Assembly: GCA_021234155.1 (NCBI GenBank)
Contig: JAJEKV010000777.1
Location: 1 to 64,000, forward strand
Length of the DNA stretch: 64,000 bases
Direction: 5' to 3'
Source: Isoetes taiwanensis
Taxonomy: Eukaryota; Streptophyta; Lycopodiopsida; Isoetales; Isoetaceae
Under the pieces are notes generated by a model. It did not search any database. It saw only the letters and a list, made by a program, of their open reading frames with translations, and had not been told where the DNA came from. The position numbers and the translations under genes are program-made. Position 1 is the stretch's first letter; each line of letters opens with the position of its first letter. This document shows, piece by piece, positions 46,863 to 58,140 of this stretch.

Positions 46863-48629
46863 ATGCTATTGTTCAAGAGGTTTCTGGACCAACATCCAGA
46901 AATTAAGATTCGTCTTCGAGCTTTTGAGAAGCTAAAACCCTGGTTTGTTGTGAAATTGAAGGACTTCAATAGTTGCTGTTGCATTCAACACGTGAGGATG
47001 CAAATGCTAGTGGATGGACTCAATGGGATGAGAACCAAACATCCGAAGAATTGCACTTGCACCTGCGATGTTTGTAGATCACATGAACTTGGTCAATGGG
47101 GCACACCAAGCATAAAAATTGCAAGTACTGAGGAAGCTTGTGGAGATCTATATTGTGTCCAAAGAGTAAATTAGATGAGTTTCACAAGAAGGCGTGCATC
47201 CTTGGAGATTGTGAGCTGTGTGGAATCAAGAAGTTTCAGACCTGTCCCATGGAAGGAAGTGGCAGTAACAGGAAAGTGAAATGGGAGTACATTGACTATG
47301 AAAAAAGACAACGTCTCGAGTTCTGGTAGGAGACTGACTCATCAGTACAATGAGACAGAACCCAAGGAGCTTCTGGATAAACTGAAAGAGCGTCTAAAAA
47401 TCTTTCCACTGCATAATTTCAGGTACCAATGGTAGGCAAAACAGTTTAAGGAGCTTCGAGAATCTCCCGGCCAGATGCATGTCTCGGTAGAGTGGATTTT
47501 GCAGAGAACTATACATTCAAGGAACAAGAGGAGGAGCAGTCGATGCGCTGGGTCAATAATCAGATTACCATTTTGGTTCAAATAACATATCAGTATGACT
47601 CAGTGGCAGATGAGATTATCAAGGAAACACATTACTATGTATCGATATAGGGGAACACGATACTTTGTTTCGCGGCAACACCGCTTCATGAAGCACCACA
47701 AATATCCGGGAGCGAAAGGAAGGGTTCCAAAGAGACATTATGTGTTTTCTGGATGAAAAACATCTCAATTCAAGGCTTCTAGACCATTTTACTTTGTGGC
47801 TAGGTACACAAAGCATTAATCGATGTCTATATGATGTGGATTTTTTTGGTTCTAACCACGGGAAAGGTGAACACGATGGCAAAGCTGCTGAGTTGAAGAG
47901 ATGGTTAAGACAACTGCAATTAAAATACAGCAAGATAAAATTGGGTAATGCTCATGAAGTGGTAGAAGTTGCCGAAGAGATGTTTATTTGTGGAACATCC
48001 GAAAGTGGATGAACACATCCGAAACCAAGAAGAGGAAGAATATAAAAAGGTTCTTTGGGAAGTCAAGGTGGAGGATATAGATAGAAAGAAAGCATGGGGT
48101 GCGAGAAAGGATTTTTGGACACTAGGCAAAATCCATTGTGTACATGCATTCAATCTGAATCTCCATTGCGGTTGCACACGAGGGAACTTTCATGCTTCCG
48201 CCTTCGCTTGGATGGCATGTGGGACAGTTGTGTGAACAAGCACCACGCTGATGATTGGAAACTTCAAGTTATTGTACCATCCTCCAATGTGCATGCCGAC
48301 ATTGAGGACCGTAAATCCAACAGTCCTTGTTCTCCTCCAATCCCACGATGTTAGCAGAGGCACTTAGAGTTGGTGATAATTTTGCCGCTGCTGTTCAAAG
48401 GGAATGATGAGGGTTCTGAATTTTGGATTACGATGTGCACAAAACCAAAATGGATAGTGGAAAAGACTTCCAACTCAATGGAACATGGTATCTCGCCGGT
48501 GATAGTGTCATAGAAGGTATGTATTACAAGAAGGGCGCAAGATCAACCGCCGCCTATGATCTTTGCAAGAAAGAAAGACGCTTTAGGCATAGTATTCACA
48601 ACACGATCCGTGCAATCGACTTCACATGA
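46863..48629 (+). pseudogene. Transposase gene, zinc-finger and DDE catalytic region
   Basis: After the acceptor the frame reads MLLFKRFLDQHPEIKIRLRA, FEKLKPWFVV, a CCCIQHV cluster and CTCTCDVC, a zinc-binding type arrangement. Frameshifts follow near 47155 and 47330. The catalytic core is recognisable in pieces: VDFAENYTFKEQE (first Asp, codon 47495-47497); FSG followed by a stop then KTSQFKASRPFYFVARY (47738-47805), where FSDG with the second Asp would be expected; and GSNHGKGEHDG (Glu codon 47869-47871). The C-terminal part reads FQLNGTWYLAGDSVIEGMYY and RFRHSIHN. This D-D-E order supports a cut-and-paste transposase. At least four lesions, including loss of the second Asp motif, make this copy inactive. 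Confidence 0.7.
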
Positions 48630-49109
48630 CACCAACTAAACGCCAAAACAGACTGTATATAGCTGGATCCTTTAGATGAGGAGAAAATTTTACTGAGAAT
48701 TTACCCAAGTTCTTTTCGATGATGATGAAATGTAAAACCATTCGTAGTTTTTAACTCATGTGAAGTTTTGTGCTTCAATTTGTGAAAATGAGTTTGTCTT
48801 GATTTCTTTGAAGTTTTGAATTCTTCTGAAACACTTGATTCCTTTGTTTGTGAGATGAATTGAATATGAATTTTCATTGAAATGAATCGAGGTTACAATA
48901 ACAATTATGTACATAAGAAAGATATACAGTGATTTAAGTACGAGGTGACTCATGCATGCACCCCAATACATATGTTCCTCTCAGTTCCAGTTTTTGTTGC
49001 TTCTAATCTTAAAACTTCAAGCATGAACACTCTAACATCAACTAGATCCTGGTCTGAAATGTCCACAACCTGCAGTTAACCACACTTTGTCAATAACAGA
49101 GTTTGGTTT

Positions 49110-52100
49110 GTCTGCTGCACTTAAGTTGACTTACTAGATCAGGCAACAATATATTCACTCCTTTCAAGTACCCCCTCACAAATTTGTGCATAAACGAACA
49201 TACGGCAGGGCCACATGAATGACCATCGGTTTGAAGAGGCGTTCTGGAAATTTTCACAACATCTGAGGTTGTAAAGCTGAAATTATTGTGTCCAAGCAAT
49301 TCCAGGAACCTGCACTCAAAGTTTGTTGTCATTGTGCCATAACAGCAAAATGCAATGAGCAAGCACTAACCTCTCAATATGTCTGCTTCTGCCATGCAAG
49401 CTCGAGCTATCAAAGTGATATATCCCTGGTTTAGATCTCAGGCGTAGACACGCTGCGGGTTTTACAATAAAATAAAACAGTCCAAATTGATGTCCATCAC
49501 AAGTGCAAAAACATGTAATTGGCACTTATCCGCATTCACATGTTTCCTTATTGTTTTGTAACTATTTGTGTCCTTGGACAATGTCGAAAGTGAAAAAAGA
49601 GGGTCAAAGAAATGAAAGGGGCTGGCTCATTCCTTGAGAATCAAGTAGTATTCCATGTATCCGCAAACATATGCATATCATCCGCACAACTCGATGATCA
49701 CAAATCGATGAAAGTATCACCTTGAGAAGAGGAGGACCAATTCATCATTGAACCCACAGATCGCTTCCAAAATTTTGATGTCTGTGGAGCTAATCAATTA
49801 CAGTTTCAGTTCCACTCAAAGACCACTTCCGGATGTGTATTTGGCTTTAGATAGTCGTGGACCGGCCAAGCTCTATCATCTCTAGTTCTAAACACACACG
49901 AGAACATTTGCTCACAATCCATTCAAATATTTTAAATCGAAAAAGTATAACACATATCATAGAAATTTTTTTACTTATATTGACTTTCAAAAAGTTTTTA
50001 CAAGATTCATTTATGAAAATACTTGTCGAGCATTTTCATGCGCTTGCGCTGACTCTTCGTAATCCCACATGTTCCACATTTGATGTTCCTTCACATAAGC
50101 CGGCACACTTTCTGCACCCGTAAGTCCCTCCTACCATGGTTTGAGTTGCTCCAAAAGGAAATTGGAATCCAACCCGTCGGGAGCAAAACTATTTGGACAT
50201 ATCATTGTTCTACCGGGTTGGCGTAACCCTTATATCGGCCGTCATCTATCAACAATGTGTTTGTCACCGGTATCTCCAAAATTTTCGGGTACACTTTGGA
50301 TGATCCATAAGGAAAATTGGCTTATTAACCACTTTTAATTTTGTGTTGGCAAATCATCCCGATTCCAAAAAAAAGAAATCTGCCCTTATATTCAAGCAAA
50401 GAACTTTCTCATCAACAAGTCAACATTACTCTTAGCCATGCCGACCACAATGCAATCTCAAATTTTGAAAAACACCATTCTAAGAACTCCCGTAATCCAG
50501 GCCCGAAACCGCTAACTTTGATGGTTCAATTTCTGGATGGTCACTTGCCCTACCGATGGGGGATCCTCTCTTTCAAGTCATAAAACTTGCCTAAAACCCC
50601 ATTAAAATCCGAACAAGGAGAATTTGGGTTAACCTCTTGGTTTTTCTTGGTTGAGGTTGTATTGGACTCGTTGGAGCGCCTCAGATCTTGTCCGTAACCC
50701 GGGGTTTCTTTTGTCAACTTCATCACCCGTGATCCCATTTGGCTCATGTTTAGCACCAAAACTTTTTTTTCGGTGAAAGGACCCCGCATTTAATGAATCT
50801 CAAGGGAATTAATTTCCCCCCCTAAATCAGATGCACTAGGAATCTCTTCAGTAATGGCTTCCGGTTGTAGGTAGCATTTATCTCTCAAAGAACATAATTG
50901 AAATGAGGAAGACCACAAAAATATACAAAAAATAAATCATGTATGTGGCATCGGTATTTTACTTGATGATGATCGATGATTGCTTTGACTATCCAAATTT
51001 CGTTTTGGAGTCTCCACGCCGTCAGCAGCTTGGATTGACTTTGGAGTATCAAATGGGGTGAATTCTAGGTACAACCGGGAGGTATCTTGCAGTCTCATAA
51101 CTGATCGATGCATGGATAACTGTTGGATATCCTTGGTCTCAAATTTCTGCAATTCTGCAAACACTAAGTCAGTAGACCTGCGGACAACATCAAGAAACAT
51201 TAGTTAAGGCACTTACTTGTGTCTATTGGTTCTTGTGGTACCACGAACACCAAAAGCCAAAACCATGTCTCGGGCCATAATGTGGGCAATAACGGGACTG
51301 CAGCTAGGTTCTAGAGTGTCGCAAAAACAAATTCAAAATCAATAGAGTCTTTAGACGAGGGTTAGAGATGATAATATTTACCTCAAATGGTGTGATAGAC
51401 ATGGAATGTGATACTGGTGACTGTATTCTGCTATCACAACTGGCAACATTTTACCCTCCCATTTCAGACAACGTCCACAAAATGGACAACCTTCATCACC
51501 CTCTTCTTACGCCTCGGCTTCTCAGAAGCATTGGAAGTGCAGGATCTAAAGGAGTGTCATGACCACTCACGCCGAAAAATCTCAAATCTTTGCATTCGAG
51601 GTAGCAGCTCCAGCAGAAGTCTTCACATGCCTTTAGCTCAATTTCAGCCGCTAATTCCTTCTTTAATTGTTTCAGCCCAGTGCAACATTGTACCATTTAG
51701 CTCTTCATCCTTTAGTTAGAAACACAACCCGAACACCCTCCGCCGCTGGATTTCTTTGCCATGATTGATTGCCATCCATTGTAAATCAGCTCTAACTCTC
51801 GATGCTTTATGCTCCATCAACTCAATCTTTCTTTTGATATTATTTTTCCTATCCTCGCTTGCTTGCAATCGCTTGCTTGCATCTATCAAACCTAGCTGAT
51901 GTTGCAGCCAACCATTCCTTCACAAGTCCGCCATAAGTCGCAAAACAAAACACTACGTGATATGTCACCTCCCAACATAGTAAGCCAATGATCGTTGGAA
52001 AACCACAATCACACACCACACAACACAAGGTAGCCCACACCACCACATACCACACACCACACAACATATGTCAAGACAAGATGCACACACACCACATTTG

Positions 52101-53300
52101 TGGTGGTGGTGGTGGTGGTGGTGTGGTGGTGGTGGGGTGGTGGTGGTGGTGGTGTGGTGGTGGTGGTGGTGTGGTGGTGGTGGTGGTGGTGGTGGTGGTG
52201 GGGTGTGGTGTGGGACATGGTGGAGTGTGGTGATGGGGGTGTGGTGGTGGGGTGTGGTGTGGTGGTGGTGGAGTGTGGGGTGTGGTGGGGTGTGGTGTGG
52301 TGGTGGTGGTGGATTGTGGTGGTGGTGGAGGAGTGTGTGGTGGTGGTGGTGGGTGTGGTGGTGGGAGGAGTGTGGTGGTGGTGTGGTGGGAGATGGTAGA
52401 TGGAGTGTAGTGGTGGGAGATGGTGGGGTGTGGTGTGGGACATGGTGGATGCCAACAACTCACCACCACCACACATACCTCATCTATCATTCCGCATCCA
52501 TTGCACGAAATGCCCCACAGATGGCATCATAGAGACACAACATGACAATACTGCCAACATGATGCAAAATGGTAGTAGACATACCGATTCTTGAAGTGGA
52601 TTTGATGTTACCTTTTTCAGGTTGATAGAAACAATCTAGATCAAGCTTGAGATTTTTTTCTATTGTAACACAACTAATAATTGAACATACCCGCAATGGC
52701 ATATTTTGGTCTCGTAACATTGCTCGCTTTTTCTGCTTTTGATTGTGAGTTCATATTGAATGTGTGGTCTAGAGGAACCCGATTTGGTTTTTTCCTTATC
52801 ATCTTCATCATCCCCGCCACTTTTACTATTTTCCTCCTCGCCAAGTTGGATTTGCCTATGCTTTCTCTTTGGTCTAGAAGAACCGGCCCTCGCTTCTCAT
52901 CGGGGAGTTTTATAATAATCCGAGAAGCTCTTCCAATTAACATCGTCCCCTTTATATGCAAATAATAAGCCACGCCTGTGTTCCAGAGCCATTCCACCCC
53001 ATGTATGTGGCTTCCCTGTAATTTTTTTGTAAATTTGCATGTAACTCTTTGTATTGTTCATTGCTCGATTCTTCAACCCGCATAAGAAAAACATATGCCT
53101 TAATTTTTCGCTTTGAACAAAACATTTGGGGAAAATACCTCAGCCAGATTTATTTGGAACTCGTCACCCCAAAGCTTCTTTAGATCTTCGTGGGGCACAA
53201 TCTTTGTTTGAGGAGAGATTTCATCGGTAACCGGGCCGGGCGCTCAATTCTCGACTCCATTAGGGTTCAATCGGCAAGAAGCGCAAAAACGTAAGAAGAG
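49110..53300 (-). pseudogene. Second transposon gene: Cys-rich segment plus Ulp1-type (C48) cysteine protease
   Basis: Exons on - can be traced by splice sites. About 53230-53139 ends INLAE before GTATTT. The exon near 53090-52691 includes KPHTWGGMALEHRRGLLFAY and ends before GTATGT. About 51710-51383 includes CPFCGRCLKW, then HQYHIPC, a zinc-finger-like Cys-His cluster, ending before GTAAAT. About 51178-50937 starts after TTGTCCGCAG. The protease core comes last: GHQFGLFYFIVKP (His), GIYHFDSSS (Asp) to 49371, an intron (49370-49310), then LQTDGHSCGPAVCSFM with the oxyanion Gln and nucleophile Cys. The His-Asp-Gln-Cys order is that of Ulp1/SENP deSUMOylases, which several plant transposons carry. 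Stops in the 53.2 and 52.9 kb exons and the 50.1-50.8 kb part indicate decay. The TGG tract lies in one of its introns. Confidence 0.65.
51995..52470 (-). repeat. (CCA)n tract (TGG on +) with short complementary segment, in the protease-gene intron
   Basis: On + this reads CCACAC-rich sequence to 52095, then TGG and TGGTGTGG repeats to about 52446. In the direction of the host gene (-) this is a long (CCA)n tract followed by a short GTGG stretch, the same arrangement and sense as the tract at 46160-46830. Large ORFs on both strands here are artefacts of the repeat. Confidence 0.9.
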
Positions 53301-53465
53301 GTGATTATTTCTTAATTCAAAAGGTGGACAATGACGGGCATAAAATTCAAAATAACCGACGCCATTAATTCAAGACTCCGCAATCTCTCCGCTTCTGGTA
53401 TGCACCACCCGATTCTACCACAAAGGTGGTGCCAAAATGTGGCGCCAAAATGCACGTTTTTTGAT

Positions 53466-53487
53466 ACACCACAGCGTGCTTTTACCC
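53466..53487 (-). repeat. Right terminal inverted repeat
   Basis: Exact reverse complement of 44010-44031, ending GCGTGCTTTTACCC on + and followed by CAGT. Confidence 0.88.
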
Positions 53488-53571
53488 CAGTACATGAAGA
53501 TCTTACTCCATTTCAGCTCAGTAAAAGAGGGGAAGAGCTAGCCAAGATGAGAGTAGCAAGACATCCCAAAA

Positions 53572-53583
53572 GGGGGGGGGGGG
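53572..53583. repeat. Homopolymer G run
   Basis: Twelve consecutive G, followed after CCGA-type bases by a further G7. Such a run is a likely assembly or sequencing weak point and a potential G-quadruplex. Confidence 0.85.
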
Positions 53584-53963
53584 TCCGAGGGGGGGCAGGC
53601 ATACCCATCATTTGGGATCATTGGCCTTCTGATCCTTAGACTGGTTTTGCGTAGCATTGTCTTCTTCTTTGTTCGTGCATGGGGGTTTTGTTTTCTTTTA
53701 TTTTATTTTAGTTCTGTTGTGGTCTTCATGCCCGTGTTCTTATTGCCCCATGGTCTCTATAAATGTAAAAATTCCTTATCTTATCTTAATGATTTAATTG
53801 TGATCAAGGTTGGACCTTGAAGCCCTTTTTGTCAAAAAATTGACATTATCCATTTTCCTAAAAAATACTTACGGGACCATTTGTTACAGTTTTTTATGAT
53901 CGCCTTAGAAATGCCACTGGGTGGTTTAGAAACGTTCAAAAGGTTAGTTGCTACCTAGGGGCA

Positions 53964-54636
53964 GTGTTGAGGGATATTTAAATGGCATTTCTCGTATGTT
54001 AAGTGGTCAGTTAAATTATTTGTTAATGGGACATCTATTATTTAGAGAACCATTGATTTGAGGAGTCCACGGGCAGAATCCCATTGGTTGGGGTGATCCA
54101 AAAGGGAAAATCCCCTTTCTCCTTTACGAGACAGTTCAGGACTGTCGGATTTGATCCAGTAGGCTAGATCTATTGATAGGAGGCTATTTGGAGCCAGGGA
54201 AAAAGGCTGGGGCTTCGATTTTCCTAATCTTAGCCATAGCCGCAGTATATAAAGGAAAGAAGGACGTTTTTGGAAAGGACACAGCTTTTTGGAGCAATCC
54301 TGTGAAACTTAGATTCTTGTGAGTAGTCTATGTTTCAGTGTTGTATGAACCTTAACCTTCTTTCTTGATTGCTTAGAGGCCTTTTCGACCTTTGGAGTTA
54401 TTTCCAAAGCTCTATGGCTCAGTTGGAAATTGTCCATTCTGCTTGTGTTTTTGCTCTTGTGGTTGAGCAATACTGCTACTGCAGTACTAGTTCTTGAGAT
54501 AGAACTATTTGTGAAGCTGGGCTTCATACTAATCCAGGGGATTAGTATCGCGTGGGGAGTTCTGGGAACTCAAGGAGTGGGGAACTCAGCTAGTTCTTGG
54601 TAGCTCGATTGAACCTATTCTGTGTAGGCTGTGACA
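53964..54636 (+). mobile_element. Probable LTR of a second retrotransposon
   Basis: The 673-base segment starts TGTTGAGGGATA and ends TGTGACA. It is followed after three bases by TGGTATCAGAGC (54640-54651), a tRNA-Met primer site, and contains a good TATA box (AGTATATAAAGG, near 54246). Oddly, CTAGGGGCAG directly before its start resembles a polypurine tract, which would precede a 3-prime LTR. No second LTR or coding domain is visible in the window, so it is a fragment or a recombined copy. Confidence 0.45.
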
Positions 54637-55508
54637 ATTTGGTATCAGAGCTTTGTTTGCACTCTTCCATTCTGATCCTCTGTGGCAACTACCTAGATTA
54701 GTTGTGCTATAGAATATGCAGCTATGGTGATATCAGAAGTACCGCTTTGTACCATGGTAATGTGCCTGTTATATATTGTCAATTCTAGTATTAAGTAGAT
54801 ATTCGTGTTAAGGTTGCAGCCTTGTAAGGAGGTTAGCAATTGAACTGCGGGCCTAGTGGTCATAAAGATCATGAAGGGCATGATCTTGGAGTACTGAAAA
54901 GTAAATACCAGGAGGGTGTATACAAAACTTTGTGCTTATATATGTCTCATCATGATCTAGGATCATGTCTTCATGAATTTAATTCATGGAAGTTGGTCAA
55001 GGAAAGTTATTTGAGATTGAGGTTTGAACTCTTCATCAGTAGCTGGACTCATTTGGATCAATTAGTACAGTGCTGTTAAGACTCAGAGCAGCCAACAAGC
55101 TTTCTTTGTGTGAGTTCTGAGCAGAGTAACTTCTCAAGTCGCCTAGTTAATTTACATGTATAGATTAGGTGTTAGGTGGTTTTAGGACACACATGGAAAG
55201 TGGAAAAATGAAACAACCATGAAAATCTTGATGAATAATGAAGACTAAAACGTGCAGATCAAGCTGTATGCATTTCATATTACTAAAGGAGAACCACAAG
55301 ATGCTATGCGCGCATAGGCAAGCGACAAAATACAAGATATAACTAACATGTATGATAGCACTTTGTGCTCAGCAAATGCTTTCATGAGCACGTCCTGCAG
55401 ATGCAAAATAAAAAATTGCAAAACACTATGCACGCATAGCAAGGACCTTAAGTGTGGACGACAAACACTAGCCAAAACTAGTCATGTACAGTCGTACAAA
55501 CACGTAGA

Positions 55509-56140
55509 TTATACAACAAGCTTATAGCCAATGAGAAGAGCAGGATTAGGAATGTCATCATACTCATCAACTCCTTCAGATTGGTCATCACTCTCCTCAT
55601 TATCACTTCAAATGGTCGAAAAGCTAATCACTGGAGCATTGTCTTCATCTTGTTCAACTTCGTTGGCGCTATCCTCGCAGAAGGACTTCAACAAGTTAAT
55701 TGTTGTTCTACGAAGTCTGTTATCAACATTCAATGTAAAATCATAAGCCAACACTTGTGTTTCAGTCAAGTCATGTTGTCCATGTGATTCTTATTCATTG
55801 TTTTCATGCCCTTCTTAAAAGGAATTATCAGGAATCATATCGACCAACAAAAGGATTTGTATCCTTAGTGGCATACCAGTGAACTTTTATCATTGAGGGA
55901 AGATTGTCTTTATAAACAATGACTAACGCTTGCAATCTAGAAAGGACACTCTTCATCATCATCGTCAATTGAAGGTACAACTATTAGCATGCCCTTTTGC
56001 AAATCTGCAAGTTTTTCTGGAGTTTGAACCTCATTCTTCTTGAGGGCACATGTCCGAGGTACATAATACGATCCTCATGTTTTAGTACTACAAAAAATAG
56101 ATCACTTTACAATTCCTTGGGCAATCTTGACAAGGGGGGA
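55509..56140 (-). pseudogene. Possible decayed gene with acidic C-terminus
   Basis: The - strand frame ending at 55509 reads TLNVDNRLRRTTINLLKSFC, then an acidic stretch (SANEVEQDEDNAPV, then one stop, then SDNEESDDQSEGVDEYDD) and finishes PALLIGYKLVV. Higher up (56130-56020) another frame reads KHEDRIMYLGHVPSRRMRFK. The composition looks coding, but it has a stop and frame change and matches no family I recognise. Confidence 0.3.
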
Positions 56141-56909
56141 GACTTAACTACCAAGCCAACAAAAAGGAACCTGCAGAGAGATGTTGTTTAGAAATTCTGC
56201 ATGATTTTAAAGAAATCCTCCCACCAACCTTTGTCTTTCTCAATACTTAAAACCCATCTTATGACAAAAGAAATTTTGTCCTTGTTCTTTTCAGTGTCGT
56301 CTATGGCACTTTTCAGTGGCTATTGAATAGCCCTACTCATCTACCATTGCTGCCATAGCCTAGAACGATTTTTGAGTGGTTGCCCCATTTTTATTCATGT
56401 TGGAGTCCCGATCTCTCATAATATTTTTGCAAAACAACTTGCTTTTTCACTTGTATGTATCTGAAGTTTTTCCTCTGATCTGGATAGAATAGTTTTTTCC
56501 AAAGACAGTTAGCTTGGAACAATTTGCGGGCAGAATATATAATGACTTAATGACACATCAACCATCAAGATTAAAATGTAATAATCTATAGAATGCTGGA
56601 TGACAACATTCCTTCCATCCCCCTTTTTTTTTTTTTTAATTTTGAAATATTTAGTGCATATGTTGTTTTATGTAGGTCACCTTTTCCCCTGCCTGCCGGC
56701 CGATTAGGGCATCGCGGGTGGTGCATGATCAGATATATTTGGGTGTTTTCAAGATTTTGTATGTTAGTTTGTCGGCCAGGGTGATTGTCGCCACTGCGTT
56801 TTTCCCTCAAAACCCTTCGTATGGGTTTTTTTAATCCGGCAAGAATCCGCTTGCTGCGTTTTTGTATTGGGTCCCATAGACCGATTGGTCTCCGTGGATG
56901 ATAAAAGTA

Positions 56910-56931
56910 CCTTCCTTCCTTCCTTCCTTCT
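56910..56931. repeat. (CTTC)n microsatellite
   Basis: About five and a half CTTC units. Confidence 0.85.
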
Positions 56932-57208
56932 TTGTTTCAACATCAAATAATCACAATATGAAATAACACACATCACGGAAATCATTATTTAATGATATAC
57001 CGGAGATGCTGACTTAAATTAAGACATCAAGTCTACAACAACAACAACAAAAAAGTGTTTAAAGCAACCACCTTCCTTTTTTGTATTCCTAGACAGGCAC
57101 ACTCTTAAGCTGATAACAATAGGCATAACAAATTCCCCAACATAAACCTCTATGCCAACCTTAGCCCTTACATTTGTGCTAATTGGAACCTTGTAAAATT
57201 TTCTTAGC

Positions 57209-57234
57209 CTGTCTGTCTGTCTGTCTGTCTGTCT
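57209..57234. repeat. (CTGT)n microsatellite
   Basis: Six uninterrupted CTGT units. Confidence 0.9.
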
Positions 57235-57348
57235 ATACTATTCTTCCACGTGTTTTAGACATACATAATATGGAATTCCAAACTAACAATGGAAGTTATA
57301 TATAGATTTGTATACATTGGATTATGCTAGTGCCTCCCATCTAGTGCA

Positions 57349-57656
57349 ACTTCTAACGCACGTTAGAAGTCTACCATATAATAAGTCATGTGCTCTTCAA
57401 TTTTAGCATTGCTTCATTTGACCGCCTCTTACATAGTGTACCTTCCAACTTCCAACACGTGTTAGAAGTTTAATAATGCTAGTAACTCCCATGAGTTTAA
57501 CACATTGTCTAGAAACTTCCATGTAGAGTAACTACCAACATATGACATATCATAGGTTAAACGTGTTGAAAGTACCTTTTGTATTCATGTGTGCCATGCC
57601 TTTGTCATCAATTTCTCAAACCTCCCATGTTGTTATCTTCCAACATATGTTGGAAG
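57349..57656. repeat. Three related AACTTCCAAC palindromes
   Basis: Palindromes at 57349-57370 (ACTTCTAACG, CA, CGTTAGAAGT), 57447-57470 (AACTTCCAACACGTGTTAGA, then AGTT) and 57637-57656 (CTTCCAACATATGTTGGAAG, perfect). Spacing is about 100 and 190 bases. Confidence 0.75.
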
Positions 57657-57850
57657 TTAAACTTCTTTCATTGCTTTGTGTAAAAGTATTTGGAAACTTC
57701 TTTCTATTCTCTTTATTTTCTTATGTTTGATTCTTTTATGTATGCAGGATTCATATTCTTTCCTGTTTTTTATTAGCCCATATGGGATACAGAGTTGTAT
57801 TGATGTACTTACTAAGATAGAAGGGAAAGTCCAATTGGCCTTCGGGTACC

Positions 57851-58140
57851 ATGAGTCAAGCACAAGATAAGGGGAGTATAATATCCGTGAAAACATATGT
57901 TGTGCTTGCACTTGTTTCAAAATCAAGGAAAAGCAATTTGGATAACCTTGTACAAGAAACGTTGTCCTTGGAATTTCGAAATGATGATGAGATTCCGTCT
58001 TTTGATTCCACGCGTGACATTCCAAAGACAGAAACATCATCTAAAGATTTATATTTGCGGCCACTAAGTTACTCAATGATAGGCAGAAATCAAGCTGGTC
58101 CTATTGTAAAGGATACAATTCCAAGAAGGGCTATTCTTCT
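57851..58140 (+). pseudogene. 5-prime part of an ORF interrupted by a LINE
   Basis: From ATG 57851 (MSQAQDKGSIISVKTYVVLA) the frame is open up to the LINE target site AGAAGGGCTATTC. The diverged duplicate of that site after the LINE poly(A) (60201-60216) resumes in the same frame, so the two parts formed one ORF before insertion. No domain is recognised. It is polar, with a Ser, Asp and Glu-rich middle. It may be the N-terminal region of the FCP1-like gene downstream, on the same strand, but that link is inferred. Confidence 0.5.

Larger units (their letters stand above)
44010..53487. mobile_element. 9.48 kb DNA transposon with transposase and Ulp1-protease genes
   Basis: The left end (44010-44031) and the reverse complement of the right end (53466-53487) are identical for 22 bases, starting GGGTAAAAGCACGC. 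CAGT stands immediately outside both ends (44006-44009 and 53488-53491), a candidate 4-bp target duplication. Two convergent spliced genes fill the element: a DDE-type transposase on + (44066-48629) and a Cys-rich plus Ulp1-type protease gene on - (about 49110-53300). Both carry a sense (CCA)n tract in an intron. Both genes contain stops or frameshifts, so this copy is probably inactive. A 4-bp duplication fits superfamilies such as Sola, but I cannot assign the family from sequence reading alone. Confidence 0.85.
54652..57340. other. Mostly non-coding, presumed retrotransposon interior and flank
   Basis: Short ORFs without recognisable domains follow the primer site. A poly-T run (about 56624-56638), (CTTC)n at 56910-56931 and (CTGT)n at 57209-57234 are present. 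The one coding-looking patch is the - strand relic near 55.5-56.1 kb. Confidence 0.4.

Noticed and set aside
52009-52532. Long ORFs on both strands across the TGG tract
   Set aside because: Same low-complexity artefact as at 46 kb.
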